Source: Planctomycetota bacterium
GTDB taxonomy: Bacteria > Planctomycetota > Phycisphaerae > UBA1845
NCBI GenBank assembly: GCA_016200265.1
Contig: JACQFE010000036.1
Span: forward strand, 1 to 62,149
Reading direction: 5' to 3'
Length of the DNA: 62,149 nucleotides
Under the pieces are notes generated by a model. The model did not search any database. It was not told the DNA's origin and worked only from the letters and a program-made list of their open reading frames with translations. The stretch's first letter is position 1. The number at the start of each line of letters is the position of its first letter. The position numbers and the translations under genes were made by a program. Shown here in pieces: positions 17,501-24,521 of the stretch.

Positions 17501-17769
17501 AGAATGCCGTAGACAGGCTCGAAATTGCGGGCGAGATCGATGCCGAAGTCGTTCGGCGGTAGGTCGCGGACGTGGCCCATACTGGCCATAACCTCATATC
17601 CTGAGCCAAGATACTTATTGATCGTCTTGGCCTTGGCTGGGGATTCCACGATCACCAGCGCCTTGCCGTTCGAAGCCGACTTGGCGATTGACGTTGTTTG
17701 AGTTTTTTCTTTGGCCTTTGCCACCCGCCACCCGTTCTTTACTATTTGCCCCGCAACCCGCCGGTGCAT
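14581..17769 (-). CDS. topA: DNA topoisomerase I with six zinc ribbons
   Basis: Type IA topoisomerase that relaxes negative supercoils. 1062 residues. The Toprim domain starts at about residue 38 (ALVIVESPAKAKTINKYLG) with the acidic metal site TDLDREGEA. The catalytic Tyr, near residue 400, is in GLITYMRTDST. The C-terminal half holds six C4 ribbons (CKECGKP, CSLCGRE, CSDCGSP, CDKCGRP, CPDCGSE, CDECGES), more than the three or so common elsewhere. Residues about 500-522 (ISPPAQGLGHPNASPLDKGG) are encoded by an inserted palindromic repeat at 16214-16265, in frame. A Gly/Ala-rich linker precedes the fifth ribbon. A GTG at 17724 is an alternative start. Confidence 0.95.
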   Translation of the reverse strand: MHRRVAGQIVKNGWRVAKAKEKTQTTSIAKSASNGKALVIVESPAKAKTINKYLGSGYEVMASMGHVRDLPPNDFGIDLARNFEPVYGILSEKRRTVSGLRKAAEHASTVYLATDLDREGEAIAWHLAHALDLDEKTAKRVVFNEITKTAIQAAFAEPHTLDMDKVNAQQARRILDRIVGYLLSPLLQQKIAKGLSAGRVQSVAVRLIVEREKEIRAFVPEESWKILGCFGTNVAKALADRQAWAKFIADGKDGESHSVKTRNAWLSKHHAIFAELVKVGGEDFDARNADVAMKVAQSLGFVLDSREDSDFAPYKDKGLKTVTLHGHLDSANSPEFKVSDVQTRRTTSRPNPPFTTASIQQAASSYLGFSPSRTMRIAQQLYEGVDIGGSEGPVGLITYMRTDSTNLSQDSINAVRKMIGDQFGDRYLPDKPNFYAQAKRAQEAHEAIRPTDIARAPEAVRDSLTAEQAKLYDLIWRRFVACQMTPAEWDSTTVFINANISPPAQGLGHPNASPLDKGGHRGVAEATFKATGRRLVFDGFQRVMGISDDGDVVLPELAVGAPLAPLHIEPKQQYTSPPARYTEAALVKKLEAEGIGRPSTYAAIIQTVQDRGYVDLIEKKLRPTARGEIVTQRLVEHFPDIMDVKFTSYMEDELDKIEEAHLDWVHVLREFYEPFKASLDKAQVDMEKSRAEPSEYTCKECGKPMVYRLGKNGRFLSCTGFPECRAAMNVDADGKPIPEIVGEHPCSLCGREMIVRKSRLGSFLGCTGYPDCTNTLPCDEAGNALRKVKPEDVHEKCSDCGSPMAVKWGRGKAFFGCTNYPKCKSIKPVPTDIFIEKPKPQDAGVRCDKCGRPVVIRKSRRGPFLSCSGFPKCRNAMPMEKLDELKAKNEAGEVPDAPVETNGRAGKSSRAAKSGKGAGRNGAAKVDVSTLGTPPKGFAWTRTGRPVVEVWPEDKLKCPDCGSEVILKSGRFGPYFSCTGYPKCSFVANLRGEAKKRAEIEMPQPARPKPVPTDIACDECGESMLIRTGRSGPFLGCSKYPKCKFAKPLPEGYTAEALAAGS
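16214..16265. repeat. Two-hairpin palindromic repeat inside topA
   Basis: The first hairpin is CCCCCCTT (16214-16221), loop ATC, AAGGGGGG (16225-16232). The second is CCCCAGCCC (16246-16254), TT, GGGCTGGGG (16257-16265). On the topA strand they encode a Gly/Pro-rich loop in frame. The first resembles the intergenic hairpin at 1605-1620. Confidence 0.8.
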
Positions 17770-17934
17770 TCAAGCCCTATGTTACCAACCTCCGGTCACG
17801 GCGGTCGTTACTATCGACCGGAAGGTCCGAATACTGCAACGCTGAATTATAGGCAACGTCGGTTAGTGGCTGGGGGGTCTAGCAGGTGCGGCGGAAAGTG
17901 TCAAATCGGGCAATTTTGATCATTCGGTCGCCAG

Positions 17935-17963
17935 TTGCATTCCTTGGGTTGGTGCCTTATACT
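17935..17963 (+). promoter_or_regulatory. Sigma-70-like promoter for the SurA/PpiD-like gene
   Basis: TTGCAT (17935-17940), 17-base spacer, TATACT (17958-17963). It points into the gene at 18020, leaving a leader of about 50 bases with AAGGAG before the ATG. Confidence 0.6.
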
Positions 17964-18019
17964 CGCCGAATTGCGCCACTTGGTGCTTAACATATTGCAG
18001 AATAAGGAGTTGTATTCCC

Positions 18020-19933
18020 ATGATGAAATTTTTCCGCAAATATAACAAGCAACTGCTTGCTGTATTTATGGCACTTCTGATGATCGTGTTTATCGGCGGC
18101 TCGGCGTTGCAGCAAATGATGCAGCCGTCGCAGAATCACGCCGTGGCGAATTCCAAATATGGCCAAGTCATGCTAATGGATCAAACCCATGCGACCGCCA
18201 CAACAAGTCTATTGAGCCAAATCGGGTTGTCGTGGCAGCGGCTGGCCGGCGCGGAAAAGCCCATTGAGATCGTCGATTGGATTCTGCTTCAGCGTGAAGC
18301 GCAGGCCCTTGGTGTTACCGTGACCCCTGAAGTCGTTCAGTCTTCCCCTCTTACGGATACCTTGTCCGATCGAATCAGCCAGCTGGCACGAAATTTGCGA
18401 ATTCGAAAGGATGAAATTTATGTCGCGATCGCGCAGCTTCTGACAGTCGAGCAAGCGGCCGGCGGCGCCGCGGGTTCTGTCATACCCAGTGACGCGGAGC
18501 TGGACATCACCGCGAGAAACGCTCTTGAGAAAGTCAAGATTCAGGCCGTCATGCTTCCCGCTCACGCCTTTGTCGATCCCAATCAACAATTCTCCGATGC
18601 GGAAATGAAAGCGCATTTGGACAAGTATCGCGAGCGCGAGAAGGGTGCGGGACTCAACTTCGGGTACTACCAGGGTATTGCGCTCAAGGCGCAGTACATT
18701 CAGATCAATCGCGATGCGATCATGGCCGGCGACACGATTCCGAACCTCGAAAAGAAAGCCCGGCAATTCTACGATGATCGTCGGGATAAGGATCCTCGTT
18801 TCCGCAGGCCTGCCGATGACAAGCCTTCCGATCCGTTCCGCGACGGTCAGTTTGTCGGCCCACCGCCTCTATTGCCGCCCTACGTGGATTGGGAGCAGGC
18901 CAAGGACATGGCCATCAATGCGGTGAAGAAGCAACATGCCGATGAGGCCGCCGCTCAACTCGCGGACTGGATTCTGAAGTCCACGGCCGAACCCTGGGGC
19001 GATTCCGAACGAGGCAAGGATGGCTATCGCATGCCGCCGCAAAGCGTTTCGAATGAAGATTATTACAAGTCCGTGATCGAGCACATTCCACCTGAGAAGA
19101 AGTACCCGAACGCGGTGACGGTCGGCGCCACGAGCTTTTTTACGGAGAAGAAGGCCAACAACATGACCCCGATCGCGGTGGCCATGTACAAATCCGAACA
19201 TCTGCCGATGCCCTTATCGTTCAGGCAGCTTGCGTTCCGCTCGAAGCCCGCCGTGCCGGAAGTGACTTCGAAAGAGGGAAATCAGGGTGACTACACGGCG
19301 CTGTATCAGACGTCGCAGTATCCGCTCACGCATCTTGCCACCGGGGATGTGTTCATTTTTCGAATTGTCGATTCGAAGCCTGCGCATGCTCCTGACTCGG
19401 TCGATGAGGTGCGCGACGAGCTGATTGCGGACATGCGGCTACAGAAGGGGTTCGACGCGGCCAAAGCCAAGGCGGATGCGCTCTTTATGGCACACGTGAC
19501 CGGTGATTCGCTCAAGGTTGCGTTTGAAAAGGACGCGGATCTCGTTGCGAAGAAAGAGACCGACTCGGGTCATGAACTCGGATACTTTGATCCGGTTGCT
19601 TTTTCACGCGTTCCCATGGGCCAGGCGGCACACGGCAGAATGCCCGACGGAATAAAGGTGCCTCAAGGCGTCGGTCCGATACCCAACAGCGTGATCGACA
19701 AAATATTCGCCATGAAGCCCAATAACGTGGAATCACTTGAGGTACCTGAACGCGCGGTGGTGATGGTCGCGGAATTCAAAGAGATTCTTCTCTCGCCGCA
19801 GGAAGAATTCGAGAAGATGAAGAAGGAGCTTGTGACGCAGCTCACCTACGAGCGTCGAAGTGCGGCCATGAAAGACTGGCTCGACCCCGACAAGATTCGT
19901 GCCCGGACGGGGTTTGCGCTGATCACGCGATAA
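18020..19933 (+). CDS. Membrane-anchored SurA/PpiD-like periplasmic chaperone
   Basis: 637 residues. ATG preceded by AAGGAG. Residues 12-30 (LLAVFMALLMIVFIGGSAL) are a single N-terminal membrane anchor, as in PpiD. A SurA-N-like helical region follows (about 70-200, EIVDWILLQREAQALGVTVTPEVV, IRKDEIYVAIAQLLTVEQA). The C-terminal half (about 420-610) has pieces typical of the parvulin/SurA family: LATGDVFIFRIVDSKPAHAPDSVDEVRDELIADMRLQKGFDAAK, LGYFDPVAFSRVPMG and VGPIPNSVIDKIFAMKPNNVESLEV. I cannot point to a complete parvulin active site, so it may be a chaperone only. Probable role: folding of exported proteins. Confidence 0.75.
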   Translation: MMKFFRKYNKQLLAVFMALLMIVFIGGSALQQMMQPSQNHAVANSKYGQVMLMDQTHATATTSLLSQIGLSWQRLAGAEKPIEIVDWILLQREAQALGVTVTPEVVQSSPLTDTLSDRISQLARNLRIRKDEIYVAIAQLLTVEQAAGGAAGSVIPSDAELDITARNALEKVKIQAVMLPAHAFVDPNQQFSDAEMKAHLDKYREREKGAGLNFGYYQGIALKAQYIQINRDAIMAGDTIPNLEKKARQFYDDRRDKDPRFRRPADDKPSDPFRDGQFVGPPPLLPPYVDWEQAKDMAINAVKKQHADEAAAQLADWILKSTAEPWGDSERGKDGYRMPPQSVSNEDYYKSVIEHIPPEKKYPNAVTVGATSFFTEKKANNMTPIAVAMYKSEHLPMPLSFRQLAFRSKPAVPEVTSKEGNQGDYTALYQTSQYPLTHLATGDVFIFRIVDSKPAHAPDSVDEVRDELIADMRLQKGFDAAKAKADALFMAHVTGDSLKVAFEKDADLVAKKETDSGHELGYFDPVAFSRVPMGQAAHGRMPDGIKVPQGVGPIPNSVIDKIFAMKPNNVESLEVPERAVVMVAEFKEILLSPQEEFEKMKKELVTQLTYERRSAAMKDWLDPDKIRARTGFALITR

Positions 19934-19969
19934 TGGTCCGCGGCCAATAACGATCGAAGAGATTTCAAT

Positions 19970-20047
19970 CCGAACCCGGAGCGCGAGCGACGGGCGGTGT
20001 TGTTCAAAATCAAGAAGACTGCCCCGCGCTCGCGCTTGGGGGTTCGG
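19970..20047. repeat. CCGAACCCGGAGCG palindromic repeat, copy 1
   Basis: CCGAACCCGGAGCGCGAGCG starts the element, and its near-complement, CGCTCGCGCTTGGGGGTTCGG without the outer bases, ends it. The arms are about 25 bases with a central spacer of about 26. A second copy with a shorter spacer is at 50413-50475. Confidence 0.75.
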
Positions 20048-20072
20048 ATGAGTGCGCGGTTCCCTGCCCTAT

Positions 20073-20107
20073 TTCGACTTTTTGACTTTTCGACGTTTCA
20101 ACATTTC
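20073..20107. repeat. GTCGAAA/GACTTTT degenerate text repeat
   Basis: TTTCGACTTTTTGAC followed by TTTTCGACGTTTCAAC. It is the reverse-complement style of the stretches at 23924-23966 and 31042-31070. Confidence 0.5.
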
Positions 20108-20265
20108 ATAGGCGAGCCGGGGCTACTTTCGTGCGGTCCGCCGAAGCGGACTCGCGCTTGTGAAAATCTTCCGGGATTGGCCATATTGGAATGGCTCGAC
20201 AAGCCGGGTAAACTACGCATCCGCACAGGCAAGGATGTTGAGGCCTGGGTTTACGAGGAACGATC

Positions 20266-21123
20266 ATGGATCGAGAAATCGTCGTCAGATTGCATTCCAG
20301 TTTTGAGGCTATGGTTCAAACTCATGCGGAAACTGGAACGGAGTTCTGGTGCGCACGCGATTTGCAGATGTTGCTCGGTTATGCCCAATGGCGGAGCTTC
20401 GAGGCCGTAATCGCGAAAGCTGTAACTTCCTGCAAAACGGCGGGTTATGACCCTGCCGACCATTTTGCGCGATTGCGCAAAATGGTCGCCACCGGTTCCG
20501 GGGCAAGACGGGAAATTGAAGACATCGCGTTGACGCGATACGCGTGCTACTTGATCGCCCAGAATGGCGATCCGGCAAAGGATCCAATTGCGTTCGCACA
20601 GGCCTACTTTGCAGTCCAAACGCGTAAGCAGGAACTCATTGAGCGCCGGCTTGCGGAGGCCGAACGAATCAGCGCTCGCAAGAAGCTCTCGCAATCCGAG
20701 AAGGAGTTGTCTGGAATCATCTTCGACAGGCTGCGCGATGAGGAGAGTTTTGCGCGAATCCGAAGTAAAGGAGACACGGCGCTCTTCGGCGGTCGTACTA
20801 CGCAAGACATGAAGGTTCGCCTTTGCGTCCCCAAGGGGCGTCCACTCGCTGACTTTCTTCCAACCATCACGATTAAGGCCAAGGATTTTGGAAACGAAAT
20901 TACGAACTTCAACATCAAAGAACGCCAACTTCAAACCGAGGCACTCATCACCGACGAACACGTAAGGAACAATCAAGAAGTTCGCAACCTCCTGGTCGAT
21001 CGTGGGATCGTTCCCGAGAGTCTCCCCGCAGCTGAGGACGTGAAGAAGGTCGAGCGACGGCTCGTTTCGGAGCGAAAGAAGCTTCCGAACACGATTGAAC
21101 GAACGGAGGGAACGTCATCTTAG
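20266..21123 (+). CDS. dinD: DNA damage-inducible protein D homologue
   Basis: 285 residues. The N-terminal half (WCARDLQMLLGYAQWRSFEAVIAKA, IEDIALTRYACYLIAQNGDP, IAFAQAYFAVQTRKQELIE) is characteristic of DinD, which contains a BRO-N-like DNA-binding fold. The C-terminal half (LFGGRTTQDMKVRLCVPKGRPLADFLPTITIKAKDFGNEITNFNI) completes the family pattern. E. coli DinD is an SOS gene that inhibits RecA-mediated strand exchange. I did not find a recognisable LexA box in the 330 bases upstream, though planctomycete SOS boxes differ. ATG preceded by GAGGAACGATC. DinD is patchily distributed and often mobile. Confidence 0.9.
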   Translation: MDREIVVRLHSSFEAMVQTHAETGTEFWCARDLQMLLGYAQWRSFEAVIAKAVTSCKTAGYDPADHFARLRKMVATGSGARREIEDIALTRYACYLIAQNGDPAKDPIAFAQAYFAVQTRKQELIERRLAEAERISARKKLSQSEKELSGIIFDRLRDEESFARIRSKGDTALFGGRTTQDMKVRLCVPKGRPLADFLPTITIKAKDFGNEITNFNIKERQLQTEALITDEHVRNNQEVRNLLVDRGIVPESLPAAEDVKKVERRLVSERKKLPNTIERTEGTSS

Positions 21124-21202
21124 CCAATGGCTCGTCGTCCCTAGCTGCGGAGGTCGCCAAACGCCGCTGCACGTCCGGCTTGGGTGGATCGCTAGACTGT
21201 TT

Positions 21203-21708
21203 TTATTCAGAAGTTGCTGCGCCGTAGACTGCCAAGGCCCGGCAACCAAACGTCGCGATGAGTTGCACACCTATAAAGACTAGAAATTCCCAGTGTCCGT
21301 TAATGATCGCCCCGATAATTGCAACCGGTGCAACGCCGACACCAGCGATGAAGAGGCCGAAAACGAACCAGAATGTGCCCAAGAAATTCAGGCAGTAATG
21401 GGCAGCGTAGAACCAGGTAATACCAATTCCAGAAATTAATGGCGCGGTTCGGTTTCAGTGAGTGCCACTGGTAGCTTGCCTGCCAGTACTGGTACGGGCG
21501 GACAAGCCGCCCATGGCACCCCGGAGGTAGCGCCAATAATTATTGGGATTCGTATAAAAATCACGCCATGAACCGGGAGGATCGTTTTCTGAAACCAAAC
21601 GCCGCCCTTCGTCCACCACAGGATTACCGCAACAATCGGGTAAATCGTCAAGCATCCTTGAAAGGCACCGACGGCGGAGGCAAATGCCTCGAATCTTTTC
21701 TCATTCAT
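21203..21708 (-). pseudogene. Small membrane protein interrupted by a palindromic repeat
   Basis: The N-terminal part (21708 downwards) begins MNEKRFEAFASAVGAFQG and has one hydrophobic segment (CLTIYPIVAVILWW). After the repeat, a different frame continues with two strong membrane segments: NFLGTFWFVFGLFIAGVGVAPVA, then IIGAIINGHWEFLVFIGVQLIATF. It ends GAATSE-like at a TAA (21203-21205). Together they look like one small three-helix protein split by insertion of the 21462-21520 element. I do not recognise the family. Two separate short genes are the alternative. Confidence 0.4.
21462..21520. repeat. Structured repeat with nested inverted repeats
   Basis: It is bounded by GTGCC and GGCAC. 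It contains ACTGG...CCAGT (21467-21487), the palindrome CCAGTACTGG and the hairpin GGGCGG-ACAAG-CCGCCC. No second copy is seen in this window, but its build is that of a dispersed palindromic element. Confidence 0.5.
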
Positions 21709-21894
21709 AGCTCGTCATTTTGCCGCCACATCCTCCAAAAAGAAAGTTGCCAGCCCCGATGCGGGCACGCCGTTTGCATCTGGTTAGCTCGCAGGTAACG
21801 AGGCGGTGCACCGATTGCGCTCGGCAGTGCTAGAATCATCCGCGAGCCCCCTCAGCGCCTTGACAAGCCCACGGAGGCTTACGACGCTCTGCCC

Positions 21895-22869
21895 ATGCGT
21901 ATTCTTTCCGGCATTCAATCCAGCGGCAAGCTGCACCTGGGCAATTACCTAGGGGCCATGAAGCAGCACATCGAGCTGCAAGCGGAGAATGAGTGCTTCT
22001 TTTTCATCGCCAACTTCCACGCTCTCACCACCGTGCAGGACGCGAAGGTGCTTCGCGACAACACGCTCGATGTGGCCATTGATTATCTCGCCCTCGGGCT
22101 CGATCCGCACAAAGCGAACCTTTTCCGCCAAAGCGACGTGCCCGAAGTCACGGAGCTGGCGTGGATTCTCTCGACCGTCACGGGCAAGGGCCTGCTTGAA
22201 CGCGCTCATTCGTACAAAGACAAGGTCGATAAAGGCATCGAGCCGAGCATGGGGCTGTTCACGTACCCGCTGCTTATGGCCGCCGATATTTTGATCTATC
22301 GCAGCGACCTTGTGCCCGTGGGCAAGGATCAGGTGCAGCACATTGAGATGACTCGCGACATGGCCGGGTACTTCAACAATAAGTTTGGTCGCGAGGTGCT
22401 CAAGCTGCCAGCGGTCAAGCTCAATGACGCCCTCATCGTGCCGGGTATCGACGGGCAGAAGATGTCCAAGAGCTACGGCAATGCGATCAATTTGTTCGAT
22501 CCGCCGAAGGAGACTCGCAAGCGGATCATGAGCATCAGGACGGACAGCACGCCCGTAGAGGCCCCGAAAAATCCGGATACGTGCAATGTCTTTGCGATCT
22601 ATAAATTGATGGCGACGCCGGAAGAGGTCGCGGCGCTGCGGAAGAAATATCTAGCCGGCGGAATGGGATATGGTGAGGCCAAGTCACTGCTGGCAGATGT
22701 GGTCGAGCGCGTGCTTGGTCCGGCGCGGGAGCGCCGCGAAAAACTTGTGGCCAACGCCAGTTATGTGGAAGATGTGCTGGTCGCGGCGGGCAAGCGGGCG
22801 CGTTCGGTCGCGAATTCGGTGATGGCGGATGTGCGCGACGCGTGCGGGATTGTAGTGTCGAAGCAGTAA
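21895..22869 (+). CDS. trpS: Tryptophanyl-tRNA synthetase
   Basis: Class I synthetase charging tRNA-Trp. 324 residues, normal length. The HIGH-type motif is SGKLHLGNYLG (residues 10-20) and KMSKS is at about 188-192. Other family blocks are FFFIANFHALT, FRQSDVPEVTELAWILS, MGLFTYPLLMAADILIYRSDLVPVGKDQVQHIE and MGYGEAK. ATG start with GGAGG upstream at some distance. It is followed by a CCGAGCCGCG-family repeat and then scpA. Confidence 0.95.
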   Translation: MRILSGIQSSGKLHLGNYLGAMKQHIELQAENECFFFIANFHALTTVQDAKVLRDNTLDVAIDYLALGLDPHKANLFRQSDVPEVTELAWILSTVTGKGLLERAHSYKDKVDKGIEPSMGLFTYPLLMAADILIYRSDLVPVGKDQVQHIEMTRDMAGYFNNKFGREVLKLPAVKLNDALIVPGIDGQKMSKSYGNAINLFDPPKETRKRIMSIRTDSTPVEAPKNPDTCNVFAIYKLMATPEEVAALRKKYLAGGMGYGEAKSLLADVVERVLGPARERREKLVANASYVEDVLVAAGKRARSVANSVMADVRDACGIVVSKQ

Positions 22870-22894
22870 CGTGAAAAAAAACAAGAAGGTAAAT

Positions 22895-22919
22895 CCGCTT
22901 CCTTACGGGCGCGGCTCGG
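22895..22919 (-). repeat. CCGAGCCGCG-family repeat, copy 3 (inverted)
   Basis: On the plus strand it reads CCGCTTCCTTACGGGCG then CGGCTCGG; its complement matches 6633-6657 with few differences. It lies directly upstream of the scpA start. Confidence 0.75.
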
Positions 22920-22931
22920 TACGAAGCCACA

Positions 22932-23912
22932 ATGATAAACGAATACAAAGTCGCGCTCGACATCTACAACGGTCCGCTTGATCTTCTTTTGTTTCTCATC
23001 AAGCGCGACGAGATCGACATTTACGACATACCCATCGCCCGCATCACCGAGCAGTACGTCGAATACGTCCGTTTGCTCCAGCAGATCGATCCGGAAGTGG
23101 TGAGCGAGTTTCTGGTGCTTGCGGCCACCCTGATTGAGATTAAATCACGAACGCTATTGCCGTCGCCGCCTCCGGAGGAAGTGTCTGAGGATTTCGTCGA
23201 TCCGCGACGCGAGCTTGTGCGTCAGCTTCTCGAATACAAGCGATTCAAGGATGCGGCGCGGGGGCTCGATCATGCGGCCACGATTCGGGCGATGAAGGCC
23301 GCGCGATCGCCGGCCATGCCGGAGCGTGATGCGAATGAATTTGATTTGCAGACGGTAGACATCTGGGACCTTTTTGAGGCCTTCAATCGCCTGTTGCAGC
23401 AGACCGGCAAGCTGGCCGCGACGCATCATGTCGGCGTGGATGATACGCCGCTCGCGCTGCACGCTGAGGACGTGCTCGATTCGATTCAGCGGGCGGGCGG
23501 GTCGCAGGATTTCTCGGAGATTTTTGCTGGTCGCACACGCCCGGAAATGATCGGCTTATTCCTGGCGCTCCTCGAGCTCATTCGTCAACGACGGATCAAT
23601 GCGGTGCAGGAACGACCGTTCGCTCCGATTCGCATCTGCTTGATTGATGCGACGCCGCTCGATGCGTTTGATGAGGAGAAGGTTTTCGGCGCGGGTGCGC
23701 CCGGCGATGATGAGCCCGCACCCTTTCATCATGCGCACCATGGCGGCACGGAGAATGAGCAATCTGAGATTTCAGATTTCAGAAGTGAAAACAAAGTCGA
23801 TGCACTGGATAAAGAAACGGAGTCTGTCGATCTTGGCATCGAGCTGCCCGACCTTGCAGCGACTGAAGCGAAAATAGAGGCGTATTTGAAGGAGCAGAGG
23901 GATGCGGAATGA
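22932..23912 (+). CDS. scpA: Segregation and condensation protein A
   Basis: Kleisin subunit that bridges the SMC dimer with ScpB. 326 residues. The N-terminal domain has FNGPLDLLL-type DIYNGPLDLLLFLIKRDEIDIYDIPIARITEQY and FLVLAATLIEIKSRTLLP; the C-terminal winged helix is around residues 195-240 (EMIGLFLALLELIRQRRINAVQ). It is about 60-70 residues longer than typical. The extra tail after residue 260 begins HHAHHGGTENEQSEISDFRS, text that looks like translated intergenic repeat sequence, then runs acidic and ends AKIEAYLKEQR. scpB and smc are not in this window. Confidence 0.92.
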   Translation: MINEYKVALDIYNGPLDLLLFLIKRDEIDIYDIPIARITEQYVEYVRLLQQIDPEVVSEFLVLAATLIEIKSRTLLPSPPPEEVSEDFVDPRRELVRQLLEYKRFKDAARGLDHAATIRAMKAARSPAMPERDANEFDLQTVDIWDLFEAFNRLLQQTGKLAATHHVGVDDTPLALHAEDVLDSIQRAGGSQDFSEIFAGRTRPEMIGLFLALLELIRQRRINAVQERPFAPIRICLIDATPLDAFDEEKVFGAGAPGDDEPAPFHHAHHGGTENEQSEISDFRSENKVDALDKETESVDLGIELPDLAATEAKIEAYLKEQRDAE

Positions 23913-23923
23913 ATTGCCGATTG

Positions 23924-23966
23924 ATGAAACGTCAAAACGTCAACAAGTCAAAACGTCAAGACGACG
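23924..23966. repeat. GTCAAAACGTC degenerate text repeat
   Basis: Tandem-like ACGTCAAAACGTCAACAAG and AAAACGTCAAGACG units fill the gap after scpA. The same style occurs after the DUF4139 gene (31042-31070) and before dinD. Confidence 0.5.
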
Positions 23967-24056
23967 GCAGGTTCGTCTTTTGCGCGTCGTATTCGATGCC
24001 TTCTTGCCTGTTGCCTCCATCCATTGGATTTCGAGCTTTGAATTTGGAACTTTGCA

Positions 24057-24521
24057 ATGAAACCCAGCCAGCGAATCATTGAACTTGGTCTGACTCTTCC
24101 GCCTGCGGCCGCACCCATTGGTAGTTACGTGTCTGCGAATCGCAGCGGGCGATTGATTTACACCAGTGGGCAATTGCCTTCTCGCGAAGGCAAGGTTCTG
24201 TTCACGGGGAAAGTGCCGAGCGATGTCACTGTGCAGCAGGCGGCGGAAGCATCTGGGATTGCCATGCTCAATGCGGTCGCGGCGGCGGCGAATCTCGCCG
24301 GCGGCGTTGATTTGATCGAGCGTGTGGTTCGTGTGTGCGTGTTTGTGAACAGCAGTCCGGGTTTTTTTGAACAACCGACGGTCGCCAACGGCGCCAGTGA
24401 TTTGCTGGTGAAGATCTTCGGCGACGCCGGCCGTCACGCACGGTCCGCAGTCGGCGTCAGCGAACTTCCGCGCAATGCGGTAGTTGAAGTCGAATTGATC
24501 GTCGAGGTGGCGGCGGACTGA
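24057..24521 (+). CDS. RidA/YjgF-family protein
   Basis: 154 residues, the longer type of the YjgF/RidA/UK114 superfamily. Family marks: SANRSGRLIYTSGQLPSREG, VQQAAEASGIAMLNAV, LIERVVRVCVFVNSSPGF and VGVSELPRNAVVEVELI. RidA removes reactive enamine/imine intermediates from amino-acid metabolism. The arginine that binds the substrate carboxylate in RidA (in RSAVGVSELPRNA-type sequence) has an R in an equivalent place here. The long subfamily may bind something else. No Shine-Dalgarno sequence is seen. Its last 88 bases overlap the convergent glycosyltransferase gene. Confidence 0.85.
   Translation: MKPSQRIIELGLTLPPAAAPIGSYVSANRSGRLIYTSGQLPSREGKVLFTGKVPSDVTVQQAAEASGIAMLNAVAAAANLAGGVDLIERVVRVCVFVNSSPGFFEQPTVANGASDLLVKIFGDAGRHARSAVGVSELPRNAVVEVELIVEVAAD

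Larger units (their letters stand above)
19934..20265. other. Intergenic stretch before dinD with two repeat elements
   Basis: No gene is seen. It contains the CCGAACCCGGAGCG palindromic repeat (19970-20047) and a stretch of TTTCGACTTTTTGAC-like text (20073-20107). The last 15 bases hold the GAGGAAC binding site of dinD. Confidence 0.6.
21124..21894. other. Stretch between dinD and trpS without an intact gene
   Basis: It holds a broken small membrane-protein gene on the minus strand (21203-21708) interrupted by a structured repeat (21462-21520). The 180 bases before trpS show no clear promoter. Confidence 0.6.
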
